A DNA stretch of 64,000 nucleotides, from assembly GCF_000717995.1 (NCBI RefSeq), contig NZ_JODM01000014.1, positions 124,001 to 188,000 on the forward strand, in the 5' to 3' direction. Shown in pieces: positions 1 through 8,228 of the stretch (position 1 is its first letter; every line of letters begins with the position of its first letter). Source of the DNA: Streptomyces violaceorubidus (GTDB lineage Bacteria; Actinomycetota; Actinomycetes; Streptomycetales; Streptomycetaceae). The notes beneath the pieces were generated by a model. The model was not told the DNA's origin, did not search any database, and saw nothing but the letters and a program-made list of their open reading frames with translations. The position numbers were made by a program, and so were the translations under genes.

Positions 1-1
1 G

Positions 2-2206
2 GGACACGACGACGAGCAGTGGAGCGGGACGGTGGACCTGCGCCACCGCGACGGGCACACCGTGTCGGTGTGGGTGCTCGCGCACCGCAGACCCGAGCAG
101 GACGGCGCCCCGGCCACCTGGCTCGCCGTCACCCCCCTGGACCGCGGTCCCGAACCGGAGGACGATCCGCTGGTCAGAGCCGCGCTCGCGCAGGCCCCCT
201 GCGCCATGATGATCTTCGACGACCGGCTCCTGCTGCGCGGGGCCAACGACGCCATGGCGCGGCTGCTGGGATTCCCCTCCGACCGCGTGCGAGGTCTGCG
301 GGCCACCGACTTCAGCGTCCGGCCCCAGGACGCGGAACTGGAACGCCGGATGCGGCGCGTGCTGGTCTCCGGCGACCGGCACGACATGCAGACCCACCTC
401 AAGGCGCGGGGCGAGGGCCGCGCCCACGCGTGGAACGCCCGGATCGCCCCGCTGACCGACGCCGACGGCCGGGTGCGCGGCGTGTGTGTGAGCGTCCACG
501 ACTTCACGGAGCAGCACCGCGCCCGCGAGCGGCTGCAACTGGTCAACGAGGCCAGTGTGCGCATCGGCACCACGCTCGACGTCACCCGTACCGCGCAGGA
601 GCTGGCGGACGTCTGCGTGCCGCCGCTCGCCGACTTCGTCAGCGTCGACCTGCTGGACCCGCGCGAGCACGGCGGTGAGCCGGCCGCCGTGGTCGAGCCG
701 CCGGTCGGCCTGCGCCGCACGGCGCACCGGTCGGTCACCGCGGACTGTCCGCAGGCGGTGGCCGCCACCGGAGAGCTGGACGTCTACCCGGCCGGCTCCC
801 CCCAGGCCGAGTGCCTGCTCTCGGGCCAGGTGATCGTCGCCGCGGAGGCCTACGGCGACCTCGAACGCTGGCTCCAGTGGGACCCCGCCCGCCTGCGGCG
901 GGTGAAGGAGTACGGCATCCACTCCACGATGTCCGTACCGCTCCAGGCCCGCGGCACCACCCTCGGCGTCGCGGTCTTCACCCGGTTCAGGCGTCCCGAC
1001 CCCTTCACCCACGACGACGTGCTGCTGGCCGAGGAGGTCAGCGCCCGCGCCGCGGTCTGCATCGACAACGCCCGCCGCTACTCGCGCGAGCGCGAGGCCA
1101 CGCTGACCCTGCAACGCAGCCTGCTGCCCCGGTGGCTGCCGCCCACCGCCGCGGTGCAGGCGGCGTCCCGCTACCTTCCCGCGGCCCGCTCGGGCGTGGG
1201 CGGCGACTGGTTCGACGTCATCCCGCTGTCGGGGATGCGGGTCGCCATGGTCGTCGGGGACGTCGTCGGCCACGGCATCCCGGCCTCGGCCACGATGGGC
1301 CGGCTGCGTACCGCCGTGCGCACCCTCGCCGACATCGACCTGACGCCCGAGGAGTTGCTCACCCACCTCGACGACCTGGTGGTGCGGCTTTCCGAGGAGT
1401 CCGGCGACGACCGGGCGGGCGAGGTCGGCGCGACGTGTCTGTACGTGGTGTACGACCCGGTGTCCCGGCACTGCTCCATGGCCCGGGCCGGGCACCCGGC
1501 GCCCGTCCTGGTCCCGCCGGACGGTCCGCCCGTGCAGGTCGAACTGCCCTCCGGGCCACCGCTGGGCGTGGGCGGGCTGCCGTTCGAGTCGGCCGAGCTG
1601 GAGCTGCGCGAGGGCAGCGTGCTGGCGCTCTACACCGACGGGCTGGTCGAGAGCCGGGACCGGGACACCGACGCCGGCCAGGCACTGCTGCGCGAGGCGC
1701 TGGCCGCCCCCGCCGACTCCCTGGACACCGCCTGCGACCGGGTGCTGCACCGCCTCCTCCCGTCGGGCAGCTCCGCGGACGACGTGGCCCTGCTGCTGGC
1801 CCGGACCCGGGGACTGCCCGCCGGACAGGTCGCCACCTGGGACATCCCCGCCGACCCTGCGCTGGTCGCCCCGGTCCGCAAGCAGGTCCTCGAACAGCTC
1901 TCCGACTGGAACCTGCTGGAGGCGACCTTCACCGCCGAGCTGGTCGTGAGCGAGCTGGTCACCAACGCCATCCGGTACGGTTCCCCGCCGATCCGGCTCC
2001 GGCTGATCCACGACACGGCCACCCTGATCTGCGAGGTCTCCGACACCAGCCACACCGCGCCGCATCTGCGCCGGGCCAGGACCTGGGACGAGGGCGGGCG
2101 CGGTCTGCTCCTCGTGGCCCAGCTCACCCAGCGCTGGGGCAGCCGGCACACGGCCGAGGGCAAGACCATCTGGGCGGAGCTGGGACTGCTCGACGACGAG
2201 GAGTGA
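2..2206 (+). CDS. PAS-GAF-SpoIIE phosphatase with HATPase domain (5' partial)
   Basis: The reading frame is open to the left edge, so the N-terminus is missing. Visible order: the end of one PAS fold (WSGTVDLRHRDG), a full PAS domain (about residues 60-170), a GAF domain (about 180-355), a SpoIIE/PP2C phosphatase (about 370-610, with GVGGDWFDV and GDVVGHG metal-binding motifs), and an anti-sigma-type HATPase domain (SELVTNAIRYG, N box; GRGLLLV, G box). Such proteins dephosphorylate STAS anti-anti-sigma factors and can also act as the partner kinase, feeding a light, redox or ligand signal into stress sigma-factor control. The signal is unknown. A STAS protein lies at 17968-18354, but nothing shows that they are partners. 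Codon use is normal for the window. Confidence 0.93.
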   Translation, partial: GHDDEQWSGTVDLRHRDGHTVSVWVLAHRRPEQDGAPATWLAVTPLDRGPEPEDDPLVRAALAQAPCAMMIFDDRLLLRGANDAMARLLGFPSDRVRGLRATDFSVRPQDAELERRMRRVLVSGDRHDMQTHLKARGEGRAHAWNARIAPLTDADGRVRGVCVSVHDFTEQHRARERLQLVNEASVRIGTTLDVTRTAQELADVCVPPLADFVSVDLLDPREHGGEPAAVVEPPVGLRRTAHRSVTADCPQAVAATGELDVYPAGSPQAECLLSGQVIVAAEAYGDLERWLQWDPARLRRVKEYGIHSTMSVPLQARGTTLGVAVFTRFRRPDPFTHDDVLLAEEVSARAAVCIDNARRYSREREATLTLQRSLLPRWLPPTAAVQAASRYLPAARSGVGGDWFDVIPLSGMRVAMVVGDVVGHGIPASATMGRLRTAVRTLADIDLTPEELLTHLDDLVVRLSEESGDDRAGEVGATCLYVVYDPVSRHCSMARAGHPAPVLVPPDGPPVQVELPSGPPLGVGGLPFESAELELREGSVLALYTDGLVESRDRDTDAGQALLREALAAPADSLDTACDRVLHRLLPSGSSADDVALLLARTRGLPAGQVATWDIPADPALVAPVRKQVLEQLSDWNLLEATFTAELVVSELVTNAIRYGSPPIRLRLIHDTATLICEVSDTSHTAPHLRRARTWDEGGRGLLLVAQLTQRWGSRHTAEGKTIWAELGLLDDEE

Positions 2207-2364
2207 GCCCCTCGCCCCCACGCGGGAGGAGTGCGCCCTCGCCCCTAGGCGGAGTGCGCCCCCTCGTTTCCCGGGCCGCGCGGCGGGACACTCGGCTGTA
2301 CGGGCGTACGGTGCCGGTCGCGCCGGGGCCGTGCGCGAGAGCCTGACGGGAGTGTGGAGAAGCG

Positions 2365-3033
2365 ATGGCGAACACGCCCCAGCCCCTGCGCCGGACGGCC
2401 CTGCTCGCGAGCGGGGTCGCGCTGCTCGGCCTGTTGACCGCCTGCGGAGACGAGAGCACCACGTCGAGCGGCACCCCGCGGCCGAGCGAGGCCGCCCGCA
2501 CGGCCGCCGCCACGGAACCGGGCAGCGCCACCGCGACGCCCGGCGACACCGCTCCGGCGGTCGGCGCCGCGCCCACCGACACCGCGGGTTCGGCCTCCGC
2601 CTCGGCCCGTGGTGACGGCCGCTGCCACACCTCGGAGCTGCGGGCCGCCGTCGGCCGCGTGGACCCGGGGGCCGGTCAGCGCAACTTCCCCGTCGTGCTG
2701 ACCAACACCTCCGACCGCACCTGCACGGTGTACGGCTACCCGGGCGCCGCCTTCGTGGACGCCTCCGGCAAGCAGCTGGGCCCGGACCCCGAGCGCGCGC
2801 CGGGCTCCCCCGAGACGCTCACGCTGACGCCGGGCAGGAGCGCGTGGGCGGGACTGTCGTTCTCCAGTCCGCAGATCAGCGGCGCCCGCACCGCCACCCC
2901 GGCGGCGCTGCTCGTCACCCCGCCGGACGAGCGGGAGCCCCTCGAGGTGCGGTGGACGGCCGGCGAGGTCCCCGTCGGCGGCAACGCGTCCTCGGTGTCC
3001 GTCACCGCCCTGGAGGCGGGCACCGGCCCCTGA
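2365..3033 (+). CDS. DUF4232 lipoprotein
   Basis: A 222-residue exported lipoprotein. The N-terminus has a basic stretch, a hydrophobic core and a lipobox (LLTAC, Cys about residue 27), so the mature protein should be anchored on the outer face of the membrane. A Ser/Thr/Ala-rich linker (about 30-85) follows, then a DUF4232 beta-sandwich (about 88-215) with the family's paired cysteines (CHTSEL, RTCTVYGYPG). DUF4232 proteins are abundant in Streptomyces and have no established function. A GGAG-like site precedes the ATG. It stands alone, downstream of the phosphatase gene by about 160 bp. Confidence 0.9.
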   Translation: MANTPQPLRRTALLASGVALLGLLTACGDESTTSSGTPRPSEAARTAAATEPGSATATPGDTAPAVGAAPTDTAGSASASARGDGRCHTSELRAAVGRVDPGAGQRNFPVVLTNTSDRTCTVYGYPGAAFVDASGKQLGPDPERAPGSPETLTLTPGRSAWAGLSFSSPQISGARTATPAALLVTPPDEREPLEVRWTAGEVPVGGNASSVSVTALEAGTGP

Positions 3034-3102
3034 CGCACCGGTGCCCGTGGACGCCTTGGCCTCGGCCCTCCAGCTCCCGGCCCCCGGTCCCCGGTCCCCC
3101 GG

Positions 3103-4071
3103 TCAGTGACCGGCGATCGGGTGCGGGGCGTAGGGCCGCTCCAGCTCCTCGATCTCCTTCTCGCCGAGCTTCAGTTCCACCGCCGCCACGGCGTCCTCCA
3201 GGTGGCCCGGCCTGGCGGCGCCGACGATGGGCGCGGTCACCGTGTCCTGGTGCAGCAGCCACGCCAGCGCCACCTGAGCGCGCGGGACACCGCGCTCACC
3301 GGCGATGCGGGTGACGGCCTCGACCACGGCACGGTCGCCCTCCTGGTAGAGGGTGCTGCCGAAATCGTCGGTGGTGCTGCGCTCGGTGGCGGTGTCCCAG
3401 TCGCGGGTGAGGCGGCCGCGGGCGAGCGGACTCCAGGGCAGCACTCCCACGCCCTGGTCCGCGCAGAGGGGCAGCATCTCGCGCTCCTCCTCGCGGTAGA
3501 CGAGGTTGTAGTGGTTCTGCATGGAGACGAACTTCGTCCAGCCGTGCCGCTCGGCGGTGTACTGCATCTTGGAGAACTGCCAGGCGTACATCGAACTGGC
3601 CCCGAGGTAGCGGACCTTGCCCGCCTTCACCAGGTCGTGCAGGGCCTCCATCGTCTCCTCGACCGGGGTGTGCGGGTCGAAGCGGTGGATCTGGTAGAGG
3701 TCGACGTAGTCGGTGCCGAGGCGGCGCAGGCTGTGGTCGATCTCGCTCATGATCGCCTTGCGGGACAGCCCCGCGCCGTTGGGCCCCGGTCGCATCCGGC
3801 CGTTCACCTTGATCGCGAGCACCACGTCGTCCCGGCGGGCGAAGTCGGCCAGCGCCCTGCCGACGATCTCCTCGCTGGTGCCGTCGGAGTAGACGTTGGC
3901 CGTGTCGAAGAAGGTGATGCCGGCCTCCAGCGCCTGCCGGATCAGCGGACGCGAGGCCTCCTCGTCGAGGGTCCACTCGTGCGTGCCGCGGCCGGGGTCG
4001 CCGTAGGTCATGCAGCCCAGGCAGATCCGCGACACGTCCAGGCCGGTCGAACCGAGCTTCACGTACTGCAT
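3103..4071 (-). CDS. aldo/keto reductase
   Basis: A 322-residue NAD(P)H-dependent oxidoreductase with an aldo/keto reductase TIM barrel. The catalytic tetrad can be read: Asp in FFDTANVY, Tyr in the same motif, Lys in LAIKVNG, and His in LYQIHRFD. The cofactor-binding C-terminal part (TAPIVGAARPGHLEDAV) is present and the length is normal. It resembles the group often annotated as general stress protein 69 or AKR11-13 type. The substrate cannot be told from sequence. It is followed upstream on the same strand by two other small genes, with a gap of about 80 bp. Confidence 0.94.
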   Translation of the reverse strand: MQYVKLGSTGLDVSRICLGCMTYGDPGRGTHEWTLDEEASRPLIRQALEAGITFFDTANVYSDGTSEEIVGRALADFARRDDVVLAIKVNGRMRPGPNGAGLSRKAIMSEIDHSLRRLGTDYVDLYQIHRFDPHTPVEETMEALHDLVKAGKVRYLGASSMYAWQFSKMQYTAERHGWTKFVSMQNHYNLVYREEEREMLPLCADQGVGVLPWSPLARGRLTRDWDTATERSTTDDFGSTLYQEGDRAVVEAVTRIAGERGVPRAQVALAWLLHQDTVTAPIVGAARPGHLEDAVAAVELKLGEKEIEELERPYAPHPIAGH

Positions 4072-4149
4072 CGTTGCTGCTCCTGTCTTCGCCGATCATC
4101 GGTACCAGGGCGAGCGTACGTCTTCGCGCGGGCTCGAACTCCGTCCGGG

Positions 4150-4713
4150 TCAGTGCCGTTCGAGCAGGTCCAGGGCTCGTCGCCAGCCGAACTCCGGGCG
4201 AGTGCCGTCCTTTGCCGCGCCCTGGGTGTCCCCGGCGTACGGGGCGCCGAAGCGCACACCCATCCCGCGCAGCCGGGCGAGGCTCTCCCGGTACGCGGGG
4301 TGGGAGGCCAACGCGCCGGTCACGCACGGCAGGACGGCGATCGGGACGCCGAGGCCGCTCGCCTCGCACAGGGTGGCCACGGCGAGGGTGTCGGCCAGGC
4401 CCGCCGCCCATTTGTTGATCGTGTTGAAGGTGGCGGGCGCGACCACGACGGCGTCGGGCGGCGGGAAGGGCCGCGGGTCACCGGGCGTGCGCCAGGCCGA
4501 GCGGACCGGGCGGCCCGTGCGCGCCTCGACGGCGGCCACGTCGAAGAAGCCGCCCATGGCGACCGGAGTCGTCGTGACCCCGATCTCCCAGCCGCGCACC
4601 CGCGCCGCGTCGATCAGCACGCCGACTCCGTCGGCCACGCCCGCGGCGCAGACGACCACGTAGAGGAAGGGCCTCTCGCCCTCGCCGGCTCCGCCCGCAC
4701 CCTGTTCGCTCAC
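4150..4713 (-). CDS. HFCD-family flavoprotein
   Basis: A 187-residue protein of the flavoprotein (homo-oligomeric flavin-containing Cys decarboxylase, HFCD) family. Visible are the N-terminal Rossmann strand (FLYVVVCAAGVADG) and the FMN-binding region with the PASANT-like motif read here as APATFNT, followed by NKWAAGLADTLA. Relatives include phosphopantothenoylcysteine decarboxylase and lantibiotic decarboxylases, but the Cys loop of true PPC decarboxylases is not clear, so the reaction is unknown. The gene starts 9 bp downstream of the NTF2-like gene's stop, and the two are probably cotranscribed. Confidence 0.85.
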   Translation of the reverse strand: MSEQGAGGAGEGERPFLYVVVCAAGVADGVGVLIDAARVRGWEIGVTTTPVAMGGFFDVAAVEARTGRPVRSAWRTPGDPRPFPPPDAVVVAPATFNTINKWAAGLADTLAVATLCEASGLGVPIAVLPCVTGALASHPAYRESLARLRGMGVRFGAPYAGDTQGAAKDGTRPEFGWRRALDLLERH

Positions 4714-4722
4714 CCCGGAACC

Positions 4723-5160
4723 CTACTGGGCGGGCCTCGGGCCGTGGATGCGCCGGTCCCGCTCCTCGATGGGCACGTCGTTGATGCTCGCCTCGCGCCG
4801 GGTCATCAGGCCGTGCTCGTCGAACTCCCACAGCTCGTTGCCGTAGGAGCGCCACCACTGGCCGTCGGCGTCGTGCGACTCGTACTGGAAGCGGACGGCG
4901 ATGCGGTTGCCGTCGAAGGTCCACAGGTCCTTGCGCAGCGCGTACTCCCGCTCGCGCGCCCACTTGGCGGTCAGGAACTCGACGATGGCGGCGCGGCCGG
5001 TGAGGAAGACGTCGCGGTTGCGCCAGACCGAGTCCTCGGAGTAGGCGAGGGAGACCCGGTGCGGATCTCGGGTGTTCCAGGCGTCCTCGGCGGCCCGCAC
5101 CTTGCGTTCGGCGCTCTCCCGGGTGAACGGCGGCAGGGGCGGCCGGTCGGTCGTCGTCAT
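4723..5160 (-). CDS. DUF1348 / NTF2-like protein
   Basis: A 145-residue single-domain protein of the SnoaL/NTF2 superfamily, DUF1348 type. Typical signs are the leading helix ([20 protein letters not shown]), [16 protein letters not shown] and the aromatic strand [25 protein letters not shown]. The cone-shaped fold holds small ligands or catalyses isomerisation and hydrolysis; DUF1348 has no defined reaction. It diverges from the TetR gene at 5256. Two matching palindromes lie in the 95-bp gap, so this gene (and the flavoprotein behind it) is the likely target of that repressor. Confidence 0.9.
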   Translation of the reverse strand: MTTTDRPPLPPFTRESAERKVRAAEDAWNTRDPHRVSLAYSEDSVWRNRDVFLTGRAAIVEFLTAKWAREREYALRKDLWTFDGNRIAVRFQYESHDADGQWWRSYGNELWEFDEHGLMTRREASINDVPIEERDRRIHGPRPAQ

Positions 5161-5185
5161 GGCTGAACCTCCGTGGGCAGCATCG

Positions 5186-5201
5186 GAGAACGAGCGTTCT
5201 C
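5186..5201. promoter_or_regulatory. palindromic operator 1 (TetR type)
   Basis: GAGAAC-GAGC-GTTCTC is an inverted repeat with perfect 6-bp arms (7 bp if the inner G/C pair is counted). It lies in the divergent gap between the NTF2-like and TetR genes, 25 bp before the former's start. The same arms recur 35 bp away (5221-5236), which is what a repressor binding its own divergent promoter leaves behind. Confidence 0.75.
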
Positions 5202-5220
5202 TCTCCGGCTGCTACCGTAG

Positions 5221-5236
5221 GAGAACGACGGTTCTC
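5221..5236. promoter_or_regulatory. palindromic operator 2 (TetR type)
   Basis: GAGAAC-GACG-GTTCTC has the same arms as the palindrome at 5186-5201. It extends to 7-bp arms with the flanking G and C, and ends 19 bp before the TetR ATG. The spacing of 35 bp between equivalent positions is a little over three helical turns, so two dimers would sit on nearly the same face. Confidence 0.75.
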
Positions 5237-5255
5237 CGGTCAAGGAAGAGGTCCC

Positions 5256-5840
5256 ATGGACAGCGAGGTCGCCCGGGAGAGGGCGCTGGACGCGGCGGAG
5301 GGGCTCTTCTACGCACGGGGAGTGCGGGCCGTCGGCATGGACGAGGTCCGCGGCGCCTCCGGCATCTCACTCAAGCGTCTGTACCAGCTCTTCCCGGCCA
5401 AGGAGCAGTTGGTCGTGGCCTGGCTGGACCGGCGCGACCTGCGCTGGCGGGGTCGGCTGGCCGAGTACGTCGGCCGGTACGAGGCACCCGGCGCGCGGGT
5501 CCTGGCCGTGTTCGACTGGCTCGGCGCCTGGTTCGCCGAGCCCGGCTTCCGCGGCTGCGCCTGGATCAACGCCTACGGCGAACTGGGCCCCGCCTCGCCC
5601 CCGGTGGCGGAGCGGGTGCGGGCGCACAAGGCGGCGTTCCGCGCGTTCCTCGACACTCTGGTGGCCGAGGCGGGGCTGCCCGCCCCTCTGGGCGGGCAGC
5701 TCTTCCTGCTGGCGGAGGGCGCCATGGTGACGGCGGGTGTCACGGGCGATGCCGGATCCGCTCGCCAGGCACGGGCCGCGGCACGGGCGCTGCTGGCTGC
5801 GGCCGGGGCGGAACGACCCGCGGCTGCGCCCGGGGGGTGA
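5256..5840 (+). CDS. TetR-family regulator
   Basis: A 194-residue protein with a TetR helix-turn-helix at about residues 25-50 (GASGISLKRLYQLFPAKEQLV) and an all-helical ligand domain typical of the YcdC/AcrR-like group (FRGCAWINAYGELG). AAGGAAGAG precedes the ATG. It probably represses itself and the divergent NTF2-like/flavoprotein genes through the palindromes at 5186 and 5221. The last 101 bp overlap, convergently, the 3' end of the large repeat-protein gene on the other strand. The inducer is unknown. Confidence 0.92.
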   Translation: MDSEVARERALDAAEGLFYARGVRAVGMDEVRGASGISLKRLYQLFPAKEQLVVAWLDRRDLRWRGRLAEYVGRYEAPGARVLAVFDWLGAWFAEPGFRGCAWINAYGELGPASPPVAERVRAHKAAFRAFLDTLVAEAGLPAPLGGQLFLLAEGAMVTAGVTGDAGSARQARAAARALLAAAGAERPAAAPGG

Positions 5841-6981
5841 CGGCGGGCGGCTCTCCCCCGTCCGGGTGCGAGTCGACCCGGGCCAGCAGCGCACGGAGCA
5901 GCAACTCGGTGTCCGTCGCGGTGGCGTGCTCGCAGAACCAGGTGAGGGCCGCGGCGGCGACCCTCCCGGCGCCCTGCGGCCCGAGGTCGTTTCGCGGCAG
6001 CAGGCTTCTCAGGACGTACCGGACGCTCTTCGCGGCGAGGTGGCGGTCCAGCCAGTCCAGCGCCAGGGAGACCGCCTTCGCCGTGTCGGCCGGACCGAGG
6101 TCGTCGCGGGACAGCAGCGGGCCCAGCACGAAGGCGGCGTCGTCGGTGGTGAGGTGACGGTCCAGCCAGGTGAAGGCCGTCGCGACCGCTCTTTCGCGTT
6201 CGGCGGGCCTCAGGTCCCGCCGTATCAGCAACGGGCCCAGTACGAAGGTGGCTCCGGCCGCCGTGGCGTACCGGTTCAGCCAGGTGAAGGCCGTCGAAAG
6301 TGCTCTGTCGGTGGCCGGGCCGAGGTCGCCGCGGGACAGCAGCGGCTTCAGGACGAAGCGTGCTCGTCCGGTGTCGTAGACCTGGAGCCAGGCGAAGGCC
6401 CTGGACAGGACTCGCCGACTGTCCTCGGGGTCGAGTTCGTCGCGGGACAACAGCGGGCGCAGGACGAACACGGCGCCGGCCGCCTTGGGGTGGTGTTCGA
6501 GCCAGGTCAACGCGATGGACAGGGAGCGGCGGTCTTCCTGCGGAGTGAGGTGCCTGCGGGTCAGCAGCGGACGCAGCACCCACACCGCGTGCGGGGTGGT
6601 GACCTGGTGGTCCAGCCAGTCGAGGGCCGTGGAGACCACGCGGCGGCTGTCCTCGGGGTCGAGGTCGCTGCGGGCCAGCAGCGGGCGCAGCACCTGCTCG
6701 GCGTCGGGAACGTCCCTGCGTCCCTCGACCCGGTCGAGAGCCGCGGAGATCACCCGCGCGCGGTCCTCGGGGCCGAGGTCCATGCGTTGCAGCAGCGGGC
6801 GCAGGACCAGTTCGGCGTCGGAGGTGGGGATGCGCCCCTCGACCCGGTCCAGAGCCGCGGAGATCACCCGGCGGCTGTCCTCGGGGCCGAGGTCGCTGCG
6901 GGCCAGCAACGGACGCAGCACCTGATCCGCGTCAACCGTCGCCACCCGCCCCTCCACCCGATCCAGAGCCGCCGAGATCAC
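5740..6981 (-). pseudogene. C-terminal segment of large repeat NTPase gene (frame restored)
   Basis: This frame carries the last ten or so 38-residue repeats of the gene that starts at 10788 (pattern: SAALxWLxxxxxxxxAxFVLRPLLxRxDLxPExxxRVI), then a proline-rich tail. It is in the same reading frame as the 10788-8119 segment but is separated from it by a frame-shifted middle part. The GTG at 6981 lies inside the repeat at the second copy of a short duplication, so it is not a credible natural start. The first three repeats here (SAALDRVEGR...) are more alike than the rest, suggesting recent duplication. Read it as part of one long gene, either really broken or mis-assembled. Confidence 0.75.
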
Positions 6982-7003
6982 CCGGCAAAGCCGCCGAGAT
7001 CAC
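6967..7003. repeat. 22-bp offset duplication at second frame break
   Basis: The 15-mer AGCCGCCGAGATCAC occurs at 6967-6981 and again at 6989-7003, a 22-bp step. In intact neighbours these codons (RVISAAL) recur every 114 bp. A step of 22 instead of about 108-114 removes most of one repeat and shifts the frame, exactly where the middle segment ends and the last segment resumes. Confidence 0.8.
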
Positions 7004-8228
7004 CCGCGCTCGGTCCCCGGGATCGAGGTCGACGCGCTGGAGCAGCGGACGCAGGACCAGTTCGGCCTCCTGGGGGTGGTGGTCGACCCAGGTCAGGGCC
7101 GTGGCGACCACGAGCCGCCAATCGTCGGGGGCGAGGATCTTGCGCTGGAGCAGCGGACGCAGGACGAACTGCGCCTCGGGAGCGACGGGGTGGCGGGCGA
7201 GCCAGGACAGCACCATGGAGGTCACCCGCGCGCTGTCCTCGGGGGCCAGATCGCCACGGGACAACAGGGGACCCACGACGAACTGCGCCTCCACGCCGTC
7301 CGCGTACCGATCGAGCCACGTCAGCGTCGCGGAGACCGCGCGCGCACTCTCCTCGGCGCCCAGATCACCGCGCGACAGCAACGGACGCAGCACGAACCCC
7401 GCATCCGCGTTCCCCGGGTACCGGCCCAGCCACACCAAGGCGGCCGACACCGCACGCCCGCTCTGACCGGGCTCCAGGTCGCCGCGGGCGAGCAACGGGC
7501 CCATGACGAACTGCGCCTCCACGCGCTCGGCGTACCGATCGAGCCACGTCAGGGTCGCGGAGACCGCACGCGCGCTCTCCTCGGCGCCCAGATCACCGCG
7601 CGACAGCAACGGACGCAGCACGAAACCCGCGTCCTGATTCCCCGCATGCCGGCCCAGCCACGTCAACGCGGCGGACACCGCACGCCCGCTCTCCCCGGAG
7701 TCGAGATCGGCACGTGACAGCAGAGCACGCAGGACGAACCCGGCGTCGGCGGTCACGGTGTAGGCGTCGAGCCAGCTCAGAGCGGCGCGGAACACCAGGG
7801 CGGGGTGCTGGAGGTCCAGTCCCCTGCGGGACAGCAGAGGGGCCAGGACGAAGCCGGCGTTGGGGTTGCCCGCGTGCTGTCCGAGCCAGGTCAGCGACGC
7901 GGACACGGCACACGCGGCCTCCTCGGAACCGAGGTCCGAGCGCGACAGCAACGGGTTCACGACGAACTGCGCCTCGGGTGCCTCGGTGTGCCGGTCGAGC
8001 CAGCTCAGCGCCGCGGAGACGGCCCGCGCACTCTCCTCGGGGCCGAGATCCCCGCGTGCCAGCAGCGGGCGTACGACGAACTGCGCCTCCTCCGCCTCCG
8101 CGTACTGGTCCAGCCACGTCAACGCGGCGGACACCGCCCGCCCGCTCTCCCCGGCATCCAGATCACCGCGCGACAACGCGGACACCGCCCGCCCGCTCTC
8201 CCCGGCATCCAGATCACCGCGCGACAAC
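6982..8228 (-). pseudogene. middle segment of large repeat NTPase gene (frame-shifted)
   Basis: About ten complete copies of the 38-residue repeat (for example SAALTWLGRHAGNQDAGFVLRPLLSRGDLGAEESARAV, given as pattern rather than run) are read only in a frame shifted relative to the segments on both sides. Its 5' boundary is the 51-bp duplication at 8126-8227 and its 3' boundary is the 22-bp offset duplication at 6967-7003. Protein similarity is continuous across both borders apart from about half a repeat missing at each, so the three segments were one gene of roughly 1,680 codons. No start codon with a ribosome-binding site serves this segment alone. Confidence 0.75.

Noticed and set aside
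811..2346. Long arginine-rich open frame on the plus strand inside the phosphatase gene
   Set aside because: GC-rich shadow frame; no motif, no ribosome-binding site, and the phosphatase frame has clear domains.
3106..5166. 686-residue plus-strand frame opposite the aldo/keto reductase, flavoprotein and NTF2-like genes
   Set aside because: Spans three real minus-strand genes and has no recognisable domain; an antisense shadow.
6981..6981. GTG start for an independent 413-residue repeat protein
   Set aside because: Lies within a repeat at a duplication, no ribosome-binding site; similarity continues upstream in another frame.
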